DNA from: Cannabis sativa
Taxonomy: Eukaryota > Streptophyta > Magnoliopsida > Rosales > Cannabaceae
Assembly (NCBI RefSeq): GCF_029168945.1
Contig: NC_083604.1
Location: 11,338,812 to 11,402,811 of the forward strand
DNA length: 64,000 nt
Direction of reading: 5' to 3'
This document shows, one piece after another, positions 42,735 through 53,653 of the stretch. How positions within the stretch are numbered: the first letter of the stretch is position 1; each line of letters opens with the position of its first letter. The position numbers were made by a program, and so were the translations under genes. Under the pieces are notes generated by a model. That model searched no databases and was not told where the DNA came from. It worked only from the letters and a program-made list of their open reading frames with translations.

Positions 42735-45700
42735 ATGGAAAACACTCTAACTATACTCCACAATGCCACCATCGTCACCATGGACTCCGGCGACAGAGTC
42801 TTCATCAACGGTGGCATCGTCATCCAACATCACACTATCATCGCCCTTGGTCAATCTTCCTCCATTCTTCATCAATACTCTTCTCTCGCTCATCAAATTA
42901 TAGATCTAAACGCTCACATCTTACTCCCTGGTATCTCCCCCCCTCTCTCTCTCTTTCTCCATCTCTCACTTTCCTCTCTTTCCTAACTAACTAAACAACA
43001 TTCTCTCTCATGGGTTTTGTTAGGACTAATCAACACCCACGTCCACACTTCTCAGCAGCTAGCGAGAGGGATAGCCGATGATGTTGACTTAATGACATGG
43101 TTACACAGCCGGATATGGCCGTACGAGTCGAACATGACCGAGGAAGATTCGTATATATCTACTTTATTATGTTGCATAGAGCTTATTCACTCTGGGGTAT
43201 GCAAACGCAAGCCCCTCTCTTTTGAGCTGCATATATATATAAATTTGATTTTTTTGTTTGATGGGTATGTCGAATTAGGTAACTTGCTTTGCCGAGGCTG
43301 GTGGGCAGCATGTTTCTGGGATGGCCAGGGCTGTGGAGTTAATGGGTCTGCGCGCATGTCTAGCTCAGTCATCTATGGATGCTGGGGACGGGTTGCCACC
43401 GTCATGGGCCACTCAAACTACTGATGAATGTATTCAGGTTTGACCTTAATACCTTATTATTATTATTTGGGTCCACTCATTTTCAAACATTTGCTATAAC
43501 TTCAAGGAATCAGGCACAGAAAGAGCTTTATGCAAAGCACCATAACACTGCCGATGGGCGTATCAGAGTGTGGTTTGGTATTAGGCAGATTATGAACTCC
43601 ACTGATCGTTTATTACTTGAAACGAGAGACGCTGCAAAAGAACTCAAAACTGGAATCCACATGGTATGTGTATTACTCATTTCTCAATATGTTTTTGAAT
43701 TAACATCTCTGCCTAACCCTATACATATAATATATTGGAGATAAGGCAATTAGAGCAAATGCTATGTAGTTGCCCATTATCAGGGCTCGAACTTCAGACT
43801 TTGTGAGACCAAACCACATTTTGAGCTACCCCCTCTTGGGTGTTTAATCTGTTTTGGGGTTGGATTAGAGTTTAGACATAAGGAATTGTGATTTCTAAGG
43901 AGTGTTCATGTTAAATATTGGTTTGATATGTTTGTCCAATTAGGAAAGTTTTGTCTATAGAATTCAAACTTCTGTTTCAATTCGAGATTTAGCATTAGAG
44001 TATTGATTTCTAACGTTTTACTCTTTTCTTTAAGACTTAGCCATTGATGCACAACATGGTTTAGAAAGTTGAGTCTTTGGCTTCTAAATTTAGATGGTTC
44101 TAAAAAAGATGCAGAAGCTGTTATTGACAGATACTTTCTCATCATTTCACTTCATTCTAGGTTTATTTCTAGCAATGCTACTCATAAAATAGCCAAGCAC
44201 GCACAATAGAAAGTTTACATGGTTGGAAGAATAACATCTGCATTTACTGACTTTTTTCAATCAGTATTGATCTTTTGTGAAAATGGGAAAAAAAAACATA
44301 AACACGCAATAAAAAAAATAAAATAATCATTGCTCATTAGTTTAGAAATAAAAATTTGGGTCATTTTATAATTAGTCATATGATCTATGAGGGGGCTAGG
44401 GAGGGTCATGGCCCCTCTGGCTTTTCTTGTTCTTTTGTTATTACATAGTTCAGTATGCTGAATTTTCAAGATCTTTCAAATGTATGTTAAGAAAAATCTT
44501 GACTCTTTCAAGCATAAAGTAATGGATATTTTTCTGGTAAGGAAATACTAGGTGAAGTTGATGAATGATCTTATTCATTATTTAGCATGTTGCAGAGATA
44601 GCATTTGAGAACCAAGTTGTGGTTGAGAAAAGAAAAGCTAATCATGGAACAGTAAGTTATTTGGAAAAGATAGGGCTTCTGCAAAATAATTTGCTAGCTG
44701 CTCACACAGTTTGGGTCAACAATGAGGAGGTTAGTTGTGCATGATAAAGTAATATTTTGGTCATATAATAGCATGGAAAATTAATTCATGTTTCTGGGTG
44801 TTGTTGTACTTGTACTATTACCACTACAATCATTCAGATTGAGTTTCTTTCAAAGAGTGGAGTCAAAGTGTCTCACTGCCCTGCTTCAGCAATGAGAATG
44901 CTTGGATTTGCACCTGTTAAAGAAATGCTTGATGCTGGCATATGTGTCTCCTTGGGAACAGATGGGGCACCCTCAAACAATAGAATGAGCATTGGTTTCA
45001 TTTTCTCATTCCATAATTATGTCATGTTATTTTCTTCTTCTTTTATTACTAAAAGACATATTTTCTCCTTGTTTATGAAACTTAACGAGGGAAGGATATT
45101 CTACAAGTAAAAATTCTCAATGTGTCGTTAAATAAGAGTAATGTAATTGTTGGGAATAGTATAAAATATTTTTTAGTTGTGTATAGGAATTTTGCATTAA
45201 ACTGTTCCTGTTGTTTATGCCTGAATTTATAATGGAAAAGAAGCTAAAAGACTACAACTAGCTTATTTAGATGGGTTTTAAGAATAGTAAAATCAATAAT
45301 CCTATGATATTCACTTTCCCCAGATTTGTTTTTCCTACCACTTTTTTATTCCCTTTAATTGTGAGATTCTAAGATTAGCAACTGCAAATCAACAATAATG
45401 TTAGAAAAAAGAAGATTAGTTCTGTTTCTATTGCAGAAATTATATATGAAGATTAAAATGGAGCTAGTTCATAACTTCGTATATTAGGAATAGCATGTTA
45501 GCCATGAATAATTTATCTTAACTCGGATAAGCCTTCTTTCTGTATTAAATGGATTGCTGTTGTCATTCAGCTTAATTTTATCATCATCAAATTATCAATG
45601 TCATGTTATGTTGATATTTCTCAAACTGTTTTGTGATATATGTGTGGATTTTACCTTTACCTTGTTTTGCAGTTGATGAAATGTACCTTGCTTCCTTGAT

Positions 45701-47067
45701 TAATAAAGGAAGGGAAGTATTTGCAAAAGGGACAACTGATCCCACTGCCCTTCCTGCTGAAACCATTCTTAAAATGGCAACAATTAATGGTGCTAAATCT
45801 GTTCTTTGGGATGATGAAATAGGATCACTTGAAGTTGGGAAAAAGGTTCAACTTCTAGCTTGGATCAAATTTGGCTCTCTTCTCTCTCTATACATATACA
45901 TACAAACCTTTATATATAAATATTATTGAGACGGGTGTAGTCTCACTCCAGAAACGGTCTTATTACATACTGCTTTAGTGATTCTTAAATTACTTATAGT
46001 ATGCAACAAGACTTGTTTGGAGCGAAACACCATCCAAAATCTATATGATATCTTTTAGATGATTTGTTTTTGGATAATTTTATAGGCTGACATGGTTGTA
46101 GTGAATCCTTCTCTCTGGTCCATGGTTCCTATTCATGACTGGTAAGTGTTACATATTACTTCTTGTTTAATTCTCTAAATCACTATAGGTAGGCACAAAA
46201 TCATAATACATTTTCAAGAACCCCACACACATGTTATAAACTTAGGATGTTTGCTAATTACATAAATTTGGTATTCAATATATAAAAATATGATTTTATT
46301 GTAGTATTGTGGTCATAGTTGGAATATCACTAAGAGAAACCACTCTTATTAATCACATAAAATGGCCATAAGTGGAATTTGACGGCTGAACTTCTACATA
46401 TTAAAATCTATATTTCAGTAATAAATGGTATTTCTATGAACTCCATAAACCATAGCAGATCACTAAGCCACATGTCCTATTCTTCTTATCTGTTATTGTC
46501 TTGGGTTCCCATCTTTTCTAATTAAATTTGTTTATCGCCCTCTTTACTTATCTTTCTTTTACTTGTCTTTAACTCCCGTGAGAGTTTTGTTAATAGTTTG
46601 GCCATTGATGTTTGAGGCATTTGGCAAAAATTATATAGTTTTTTAATTGTTACTTGGCAAAATAACTTTTTTTTTCTTTTTTAATAGATTGTATTTATAA
46701 AAAATTATTTTTTCTAAAATGACATAAAATATATATGTACCAACACTCTTAATGTTCTTGTTTTGCTAATTATGCAGCATCTCTAGCCTTGTGTATTGCA
46801 TGAGAAGTGAAAATGTAGAATCTGTAATGTGCAATGGGCAGTGGATAATGAAGGATAAGAAGATTTTGAATATGAATGAGGTATTTGGTTTCAGATCCAT
46901 ATTTGAGTCATCACTATTTTATATTAGATTATAAGATATTACTAATTAAATGTAAAAACAAAATGATAATTGGGCAGGAAGAGATTATTTCAATGGCAAA
47001 ACATGCTTCTCCGGAGCTTTTGAAAAGGGCTGGCATTAAAATTCCTAACAGAATGAATATGCTCTGA
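42735..47067 (+). CDS. Amidohydrolase, MTA/SAH deaminase (TRZ/ATZ) type
   Basis: Ten exons: 42735-42930, 43024-43196, 43279-43437, 43514-43663, 44586-44729, 44838-44994, 45673-45845, 46086-46141, 46778-46880, 46978-47067. All introns are GT-AG, and the 1401-bp CDS encodes 466 residues without stops, the usual length of this family. These metal-dependent enzymes deaminate the purine ring of nucleosides such as 5'-methylthioadenosine or S-adenosylhomocysteine, or dechlorinate triazines. Metal and active-site residues are present: NTHVH (H71, H73), HVAE (H227, E230), AAHTVW (H266), SHCP (H287) and GTDGAPSNN (D316), with the C-terminal beta-sandwich return GSLEVGKKADMVVVNP. No signal or transit peptide is evident. 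The substrate cannot be fixed from sequence. ATG 42735 is the first in frame and gives the family N-terminus (ILHNATIVTMD). The upstream 90 bp ends at a transposon. Confidence 0.92.
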
Positions 47068-47973
47068 CTGCCTAAACCTTTGTTACTCATGTCCAAACAA
47101 ATGAAGAAAATTATGTAATTTATGAAATGTATTTTGATAAATATTTATAAACTATCTTATGTTATTTTGCAAAAATAAATTAATAAATGTGTCTTATACT
47201 ATTTTGTTAAGTATTCTAAAATTTTATTATAGATTTTTTTGACTTTTATTTATGATATTCTACGGTGCACCGATAAACTCTCAAATAATTTTAATTTTAA
47301 TTTTTTTATATAATAGTATAAATTGTAGTTATCTAATAAGATATTTTGTAAATTTTTAAAAAATTTAAAATAATTTAACACACTAAAAATAAAGTTGAAA
47401 TAATTTGTTGAATGTGTGCCTCTTTTATTTTATGTGTGTAAAATAAATAGTTTGAATCATACTTTTTGTATTGTAAATTATTTCAAATTTCTAAATTTTT
47501 TTGTAAAATATCTTAAATAATTACAATATATACTTTTATATAAAATTTTAAAATTAAGATCATTTGGATGTCACAAATAGAAATAGGGTGCATCGGTAAT
47601 CTGAAGAAGCACCCTATAATATTGGAGTTTTCTAACAATATAAAAAAAAAATAGTTTTTTTTTTTTTTAGAGAAAATCAAAATTATTATTATGTTATTTA
47701 TTAAAATTAAGTAAAAGTATAATCATAATGGACTGAATGATGAAACAAAAAAGTTGAGTGAATTATGGAGCAGAGGTAACTAGAGAGTCATTATTAAGAA
47801 GTCATGAAAGCATAATGCATTTGTTAAATGATATGGCTGATTTTGACTATCATTGGCATTGAGATCCTTCACTTTAGGGTTGGAGTCACCAATACCCACT
47901 ATATTTTCCAAACTCATCCCAACCAATTGAAGAGGAAGATCATACACCGTCACTTTTAGAAAAAATAATCCAA
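47068..47973. other. Deaminase 3' flank, AT-rich
   Basis: Includes AAATAAATTAATAAATG at 47174-47190, a probable polyadenylation region. Beyond it there is no feature up to the retroelement-like ORF. Confidence 0.5.
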
Positions 47974-48684
47974 TTGGAGTGTATGGTAAGATCTCTAACG
48001 GATAATTTAATGGTTCATAATGTGGAGTGCTTTAAGGACAATGACTCAAATAATCAAGATTATGAGAGTTGTTTGAATAAAGTAGAAGTACCATTAGTTG
48101 AGTCAAAAGAAGAGATTGAGTCTGCAATTGAAGATCAAGACCCCTTTGAAGTGGTACTATTTCAAGATTTCGCTAAATTGGATTCTTACTTGACAAATAA
48201 TGCATGCAGTGTGGTAAATGAAGTAAATTTCATCCATGATCATGAAATTATTGAATATGAAATCACAAGCAAGGTTATGGATAGCCAAGTGAACAGTGAA
48301 GAACAAAAAGAATGGTTGTTAGATGAAAGTGAAACAAATATCAAATTGAAAGATGAGGAAGCACCTGGTATCATTGATTTGAATTCACCAATGACATTGA
48401 TTTATACACCACCGATGGATCTATATTTTCCATCAATACCACCATCACCATATTACATCCTCTACGAGCTACCAAAAGTCTCTCTCCAAGCTCATCCTTC
48501 AAATTTTGTGTTGTTGGTTCTAAACATGGTACAAACTCATATCATGTCAATCTTGAGGACATTCATGATGGAAACTTTCGAGTGGTCATGCATGATGCTT
48601 ATTATGGGCGTCAACCACTCATTGATGTGGGGTATATTTGAGGTAAGTTCTCTCTTTTTGTTTTTATTATCACATTGGGGATAA
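47974..48684 (+). pseudogene. Unidentified ORF of a retroelement internal region
   Basis: A 236-codon open frame, acidic at first (SKEEIESAIEDQDPFE, SEEQKEWLLDESE), then Pro/Tyr-rich (IYTPPMDLYFPSIPPSP, YYILYELPK). I do not recognise a domain. Near 48530 a neighbouring frame continues with better-looking coding sequence (NLEDIHDGNFRVVMHDAYYG, ending LIDVGYI and a stop at about 48639), so the frame is probably shifted. The downstream stretch has a GGGGGAGGGG purine run (48701), then a second purine tract and an LTR at 49933, so the ORF belongs to a 5'-truncated LTR element. Confidence 0.45.
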
Positions 48685-49916
48685 TGTGAATCTTTAATTT
48701 GGGGGAGGGGCTTATAATTTTAAGTTTTTTTAGTTAGTTATTTTTTTATTGTTGTGTTAGTGTTTGTTTGTAAGCCATTATTTTTATCTATATTGCATTG
48801 TTTTTGCCTGTAAAAAGTAAATTGCTAATGACTGTGTGCTTGGTTCAACTGTTTTTGAGATTAATTTAAAAAGTTCTTATGAGAAATTTTTAGTATATTT
48901 CATAAATGCAATATTTTGGATTTTATTATATATGCTTGATTAGGGTTGAAGGTATGACTTTTTGAATTTGATAGAACTTGAATTATTTGACCTTTGAGAC
49001 GAAATCCTTCATGACTTATGCTTTAAAAAAAATGATTTAGGAAATTTCTTTGGAACGTTTGTGCCTTTCAAGCTAACATGTTTTGTAATTATCCCTAGTT
49101 TAACCTTTTTGAGCCTTAAACTGAATTGTTTTCTATAATACACACTAGTTGAGCTAATTTTTTTTTTTTTTTACCCATTTACTATTTTCCCTTGTCCTAA
49201 CTATTCCATGACTTTGCACATAAGTTTAGGGGAAAATTATAATTGGGTATTGTATTTTGAGAACACTTAAAAAGAGTGAGAGAGAATGTTTTAATTTGTT
49301 GTAATCATTTTCTTTGATTCTTTATATTCTTCTCTTACAAAGAAAAAAAAGAACAAGAAAAAAGAAGAATAAAAGAAAAGAGAATAAAAAAAGAAATATA
49401 TATAAATAAATCTCAGTGTTGATTGCAACAATATAAATCTCTTAAGTGTATTGTATTAAGTGGAGAATGGGATAGTTCTGTAATAAAATTGAGGTGGTTG
49501 GAATGTAAAAAGCTTATGGTATAGTTGAGCCTAAATAATTTTTTTATCTACCCTTACCTAAGCCTAACGGTGTAACATTTTAAAGCCCTTTTAATTTCAA
49601 AGCATTTGTTGTCGACATTAGTGGAGCAGGTTAAATAGTGTAAGCATATAAAAAATTTGGATTGTGATTTTGTTTGGTATGAGTTGAGCATATATGGTGG
49701 AGTTCAAATTATTGTGGTCATTTGTGAAACCTATCCGTTGAACTTTAAAGTTGATCTTTCAGGCAGTTGAGCTGAAAATCTGGTTAAAACTTGCAATTAA
49801 GATTTTATGAAAAAGGCAATCTAATGTAGATAACAATGGTGGCATACTTGTGTGTTTGTTTTTATTTTCTTTTTTTGTTAGTTTCACTTGGTCTTTACTC
49901 GAGGGTACGTAAAGTT
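48685..49916 (+). mobile_element. Non-coding 3' internal region of the LTR element
   Basis: No ORF of note. It opens with ACATTGGGGATAATGTG and AATTTGGGGGAGGGG (48673-48706), phrases common between the last ORF and the 3' LTR of plant gypsy elements. It also contains an AAAGAAGAA-rich stretch at 49340-49400. Confidence 0.45.
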
Positions 49917-49932
49917 TAAGTTTGGGAGAATT
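49917..49932 (+). other. Polypurine tract before 3' LTR
   Basis: AAGTTTGGGAGAATT directly precedes TGTTAGATTT, as a plus-strand primer site should. Confidence 0.6.
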
Positions 49933-50057
49933 TGTTAGATTTATTTTAATGCATTTTTTATAGTCTAATTTAGGGTGTGTTTTAGTATTTTTATTATTTT
50001 ATTGTGCAACTTTATGCTTGGATTTTGTTTTAATTTTATTTTAGGAAAAATATTTGG

Positions 50058-50062
50058 AGATC
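50058..50062. repeat. Cassandra target-site duplication, left
   Basis: AGATC, repeated at 50990-50994 directly outside the other end of the element. Confidence 0.85.
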
Positions 50063-50229
50063 TGTAACGTCCCCGCTTCAAGCCTCCATTGGGTCCTTAC
50101 ACCCACGGACTAATGGCTCTTATACACGAGTACACCACTCTAGCTGCTTCCTGGATTGATGACTGACCCTACAGACCAACACGAGTGTTTTCAGCGTGCT
50201 TTGTCCTCACTCACACGCATCCTAGGAAA

Positions 50230-50305
50230 ACTTCCCAGGAGGTCACCCATCCTTGAAATTGCTCCAGGCCAAGCACGCTTAACTATGGAGTTCTTTCGAG
50301 ATGGG
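50230..50305 (-). repeat. 5S-rRNA-derived segment in Cassandra 3' LTR
   Basis: The minus strand reads CCCATC...AGAACTCCATAGTTAAGCGTGCTTGG...CAAGGATGGGTGACCTCCTGGGAAGT. This follows plant 5S rRNA through its internal promoter region (GAACTCCGAAGTTAAGCGTGCTTGGG..., GGATGGGTGACCTCCTGGGAAGT). It is a derived copy, not a functional 5S gene. Confidence 0.85.
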
Positions 50306-50552
50306 CTACCGAAAACAAGATGCACCTTGTTGATATAGGTAGTACCAATTAATCCATTTAAGTCTTCTTCAACTGTGTAGTCCCATACCTACACGGTCTT
50401 AGAATCATCCCACTTGACCTTCCCCAGGCGGTGTGAGATTGCACAGCTTACCCGGTGTTTCCTCTTACGGATCACGGGACTACTGACTGTCACAATCACC
50501 CCCCCTTACGGGGTCCGACGTCCTCGTCGACCACACTTCCGGCTGGGTCAAG

Positions 50553-50564
50553 GCTCTGATACCA
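50553..50564 (-). other. Cassandra primer-binding site
   Basis: TGGTATCAGAGC on the minus strand, two bases after the LTR end, complementary to the 3' end of initiator methionine tRNA. This fixes the element's orientation. Confidence 0.88.
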
Positions 50565-50566
50565 TT

Positions 50567-50989
50567 TGTAACGTCCCCGCTTCAAGCCTCCATTGGGTCC
50601 TTCCACCCACGGAATAATGGCTCTTATACACGAGTACGCCACTCTGGCTGCTTCCTGGATTGATGACTGACCCTACAGATCAACACGAGTGTTTCCAGCG
50701 TGCTTTGTCCTCACTCGCACGCTTCCTGGGAAAACTTCCCAGGAGGTCACCCATCCTTGAAATTACTCCACAGTTAAGCGTGCTTGACCTGGGAGCAATT
50801 TCAAGGATGGGTGACCTCCTGGGAAGTTTTCCCAGGAAGCGTGCGAGTGAGGACAAAGCACGCTGGAAACACTCGTGTTGATCTGTAGGTCACTATCAAT
50901 CCAGAAGCAACGAGTGGCGTACTCGTGTATAAGAGCCATTATTCCGTGGGTGGAAGGACCCAATGGAGGCTTGAAGCGGGGACGTTACA
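50567..50989. repeat. Palindromic Cassandra LTR (~200-bp inverted arms)
   Basis: The left arm 50567-50770 and right arm 50790-50989 are near-perfect reverse complements separated by a 19-bp 5S-derived loop (CAGTTAAGCGTGCTTGACC). Both outer ends are TGTAACGTCCCC / GGGGACGTTACA. Two 3' halves of the LTR therefore sit head to head in place of one complete LTR; the expected LTR start (TGATTGTGAC, as in the 3' LTR) is absent. The transcript would fold into a long hairpin. Confidence 0.9.
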
Positions 50990-51517
50990 AGATCATTAAT
51001 TTTGGTAATTTTGGTGTTCTGCAAGCCTTTTTGAGCAAAAATAAGAAAATATATTGAAGAAAGGAAATTTATTTTGGCTTGGAGTAATTTCCCATTTCTT
51101 AAAATAGATCAAAGATTGCATTTTAAGCTCTTAATTTCGGGGTCTAGTCAATAGTGATCACTTTGCAAAAATAAATTGAAATTTCTAAGTTTTGAATATT
51201 CAACATGCTCCGTTTGTGACTGAAAATAAAGTCAAAAACTTCAAGCTAATTTTTGACTATGATCCATTCACTTTTAGGAAAAACATTCTGAATGGAAATT
51301 CTAGATCTCTCTTTTATCTTTTCAAAACATCTTGAATCTTCCAATTTTGAGTTATATCGAGAAAGTTATGGCCAAAATACTATCGATCATCGCAGTAGAA
51401 AATAGAATACGGGAAACTGCGAAGAAAAGAGGAAATCACTTGTAAGGTTGCGGCCTTGCTTGGCCTTTGTAGTAAAAAAAATGGGAAACTTCCATTTTTG
51501 GCTCTATTTAAAGGGGG

Positions 51518-51522
51518 CTGAT
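51518..51522. repeat. Solo LTR target-site duplication, left
   Basis: CTGAT, repeated at 53654-53658. Confidence 0.85.
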
Positions 51523-53653
51523 TGTAACACCCGGGATTAAGAAAAGGATTAGCAAAACCCTAATTATATAATTATGAGTTAATTGAGGAATTATATTATT
51601 ATATAGTTCAATATATGTGAAATTATATGAAATGTAACATGTTAAAGACCCCGTTGGTGAGCCAGGGCATTTTGGTAATTATGACCCGAGAAGGGTAAAT
51701 TGTTGAGATTAATTTAATTACGTGCTTAATAGAACTATATTATTATATAGTATGCATGTGTTGTCTTTTCAGGTGTGTTCTGACAGGTTGGCGCGGTATA
51801 GTCACACCCGGGAATTTCGGGCCGAACCGGGTTCGGGCCCGAAATGTAAATTTGATTGATTTATTTGGCATTATTATTTATGGATGATAATCTGAATTTT
51901 TATTTGAAAATAATTGAGTATGAATTGACTTGAATGCCCTTGTATGTGTGAATAGGTGAAAAATTGGCCTTAGGGGCAAAATGGTCATTTGACCTTTATT
52001 TTCTATACTTGGTAAAAGCTGATTTTTTTTAGGGAAGTAAATGAATTTCTGGTTTTTGTATCCCTCACACCCGACCCCTCTCTCTCTCTCTAACCCTTTC
52101 TTTTAGAAATCTTGATTTTGAGAAAAAAGGGCTTGATTTGGTGTAGCTTTGTGGATGTTCTTGCTTGGGAAGAACTTGAGGAACTTTTGGTAATGATCTT
52201 TAGCCTTTTTGACTTATTAATTTCTGATGTTATGTAATGAATTAAGGTGTTCTTGATTTTCTTAAAATTATGGATGCATGATAGTGGAATTGGAGGTGAT
52301 TTTGGTGTTAATCTTAATGTTTTAGCTTGATTATATTGTTGAGTTGAGGAGTATGTTTACTAGTAATTTCAGATGGGATTTCTAAGGTTATATTGTGTTT
52401 GAAATCTAACCTTAAGTTCTGATTTTTGTTGTGTTCAAGCATGAGGTATTTGGGGTTTTGATGTTCATGGTTATGGACTTGATTTCTAGGTTGAATTTTG
52501 CTCAAGTGTTGAGCTTGGCTTGAGTGTTGTTAATCTAATTTGTGGGATACATATTCTGTGGTGAATTTAAGCATGAAATTTGTGTTTTTACTCTGTGATT
52601 TGGTTGAGGTTCGAATGTTAGACTTTTATTTGGGCTTACATTAAATTTTATTGGTTTTATTAAAACTTGGGTTGATTGGATAGTTCTTTGCTGTGTTAGC
52701 CCATGTTGTTGGTGATCAATTGTTAATGGGCTTAGCATCTGTGTGTAAAGTCTAGGTGAAGCAGAAGTGTGGGCTTTTCTAGTTGACTGAAGCCTTTGAT
52801 GAGCAGGCCCAGCCCAACTAGGGTTTTGTAGCTAAGTCCCCTCCCTAACTCTATAAATACATATTGTCTCATCACAATTGTATACCTTTTGATAATCAGA
52901 TAAATAAACTGCTTCTGATTTAGAGATCTAGGGAGGAAGACTTAGTTGATAGTATTGTACTATCAAAGTGGAGTAACTGTTGTGGATCAAACAGAGATAA
53001 TTGCTATGGATCAATCAGGTACACATACCTAATTATTATATCTTATTATTGTGTTCTATGTTATATACAAATTGATCTTGGGGTTTATATTAATTTATAT
53101 AACATCGAACATATGGTAAAGTGGGCAAGTTTAGACCTTAAAATCTGGTTTTCTGGGCAACACATAGGTCTACGCCACGTAGACATAAATGGGCATGTTA
53201 ATATAGTGATCGGGTCTGTGCTATACAGACATATATGAGAATGAGCATATTATATTTGTTATGATTTATACTGTCTTGCTGGGCTTGGCTCACGGGCGCT
53301 CTACTGTGCAGGAAAGGGTAAGGCATTAGCTGATCAACCATGAGTTTCAGGAGCAAGGTGAAGAATGTACATGTTCATGCCACTTCAGACCAAGCGGGTT
53401 ATGGGTCTAACAGTGTTGACTTTGTATTCTGTTTTGCCGCTTAGGTCGGCTAGTAAGAAATAACTTGTAATAAGTTTGTAAATATTTTTGGGATCCCAAC
53501 TATTTTGAAAAGTTTAAATATATTACAAGTTTATTTTCAGTCTGTTTAATATAAAAGTTTAAATTCTGTGCTATTTTAATTAGTAATCCCGATTAGGGGA
53601 TTAGGGTTTCATAAGCATTTTGGGTAGCGTGCCTAATTATTTAGAGCGTTACA
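51523..53653 (+). mobile_element. 2.13-kb solo LTR (TGTAAYACCC family)
   Basis: Starts TGTAACACCCGGGATTAAG and ends TTTAGAGCGTTACA, with TG...CA termini and the perfect 5-bp duplication CTGAT on both sides. No internal retroelement sequence remains, so it is a solo LTR left by LTR-LTR recombination. It has a TATA-like CTATAAATAC at 52852 and splice-like sites: donors at 52190 (TTTTG|GTAATG) and 53019 (TCAATCAG|GTACAC), and an acceptor at 53311 (CTGTGCAG|GAAAGGG). Diverged partial relatives are at 1-1382 and 10929-12165. It lies inside the LTR 49933-54475. Confidence 0.88.

Larger units (their letters stand above)
50063..50989 (-). mobile_element. Cassandra TRIM retrotransposon with rearranged 5' LTR
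   Basis: 927-bp terminal-repeat-in-miniature element in minus orientation. The 3' LTR is at 50063-50498. A 68-bp internal domain holds a polypurine run (minus strand AAGGGGGGG, near 50499-50510) and a tRNA-iMet primer site (TGGTATCAGAGC, 50553-50564). The position of the 5' LTR is 50567-50989. The LTRs carry 5S-rRNA-like sequence, the defining trait of Cassandra. It encodes no protein; its movement depends on other elements. The 5-bp duplication AGATC flanks it, so it inserted in its present outline. The 5' LTR is a palindrome rather than a normal LTR (see its own entry). Confidence 0.88.

Noticed and set aside
50764..50832. Possible genuine 5S rRNA gene
   Set aside because: Only the central and 3' parts of 5S are similar, with substitutions, and the context is a Cassandra LTR with primer site and target duplication.
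50156..51057. Several ORFs of 60-73 codons
   Set aside because: They are repeats of the same 5S-derived Cassandra LTR sequence, on both strands; non-coding element.
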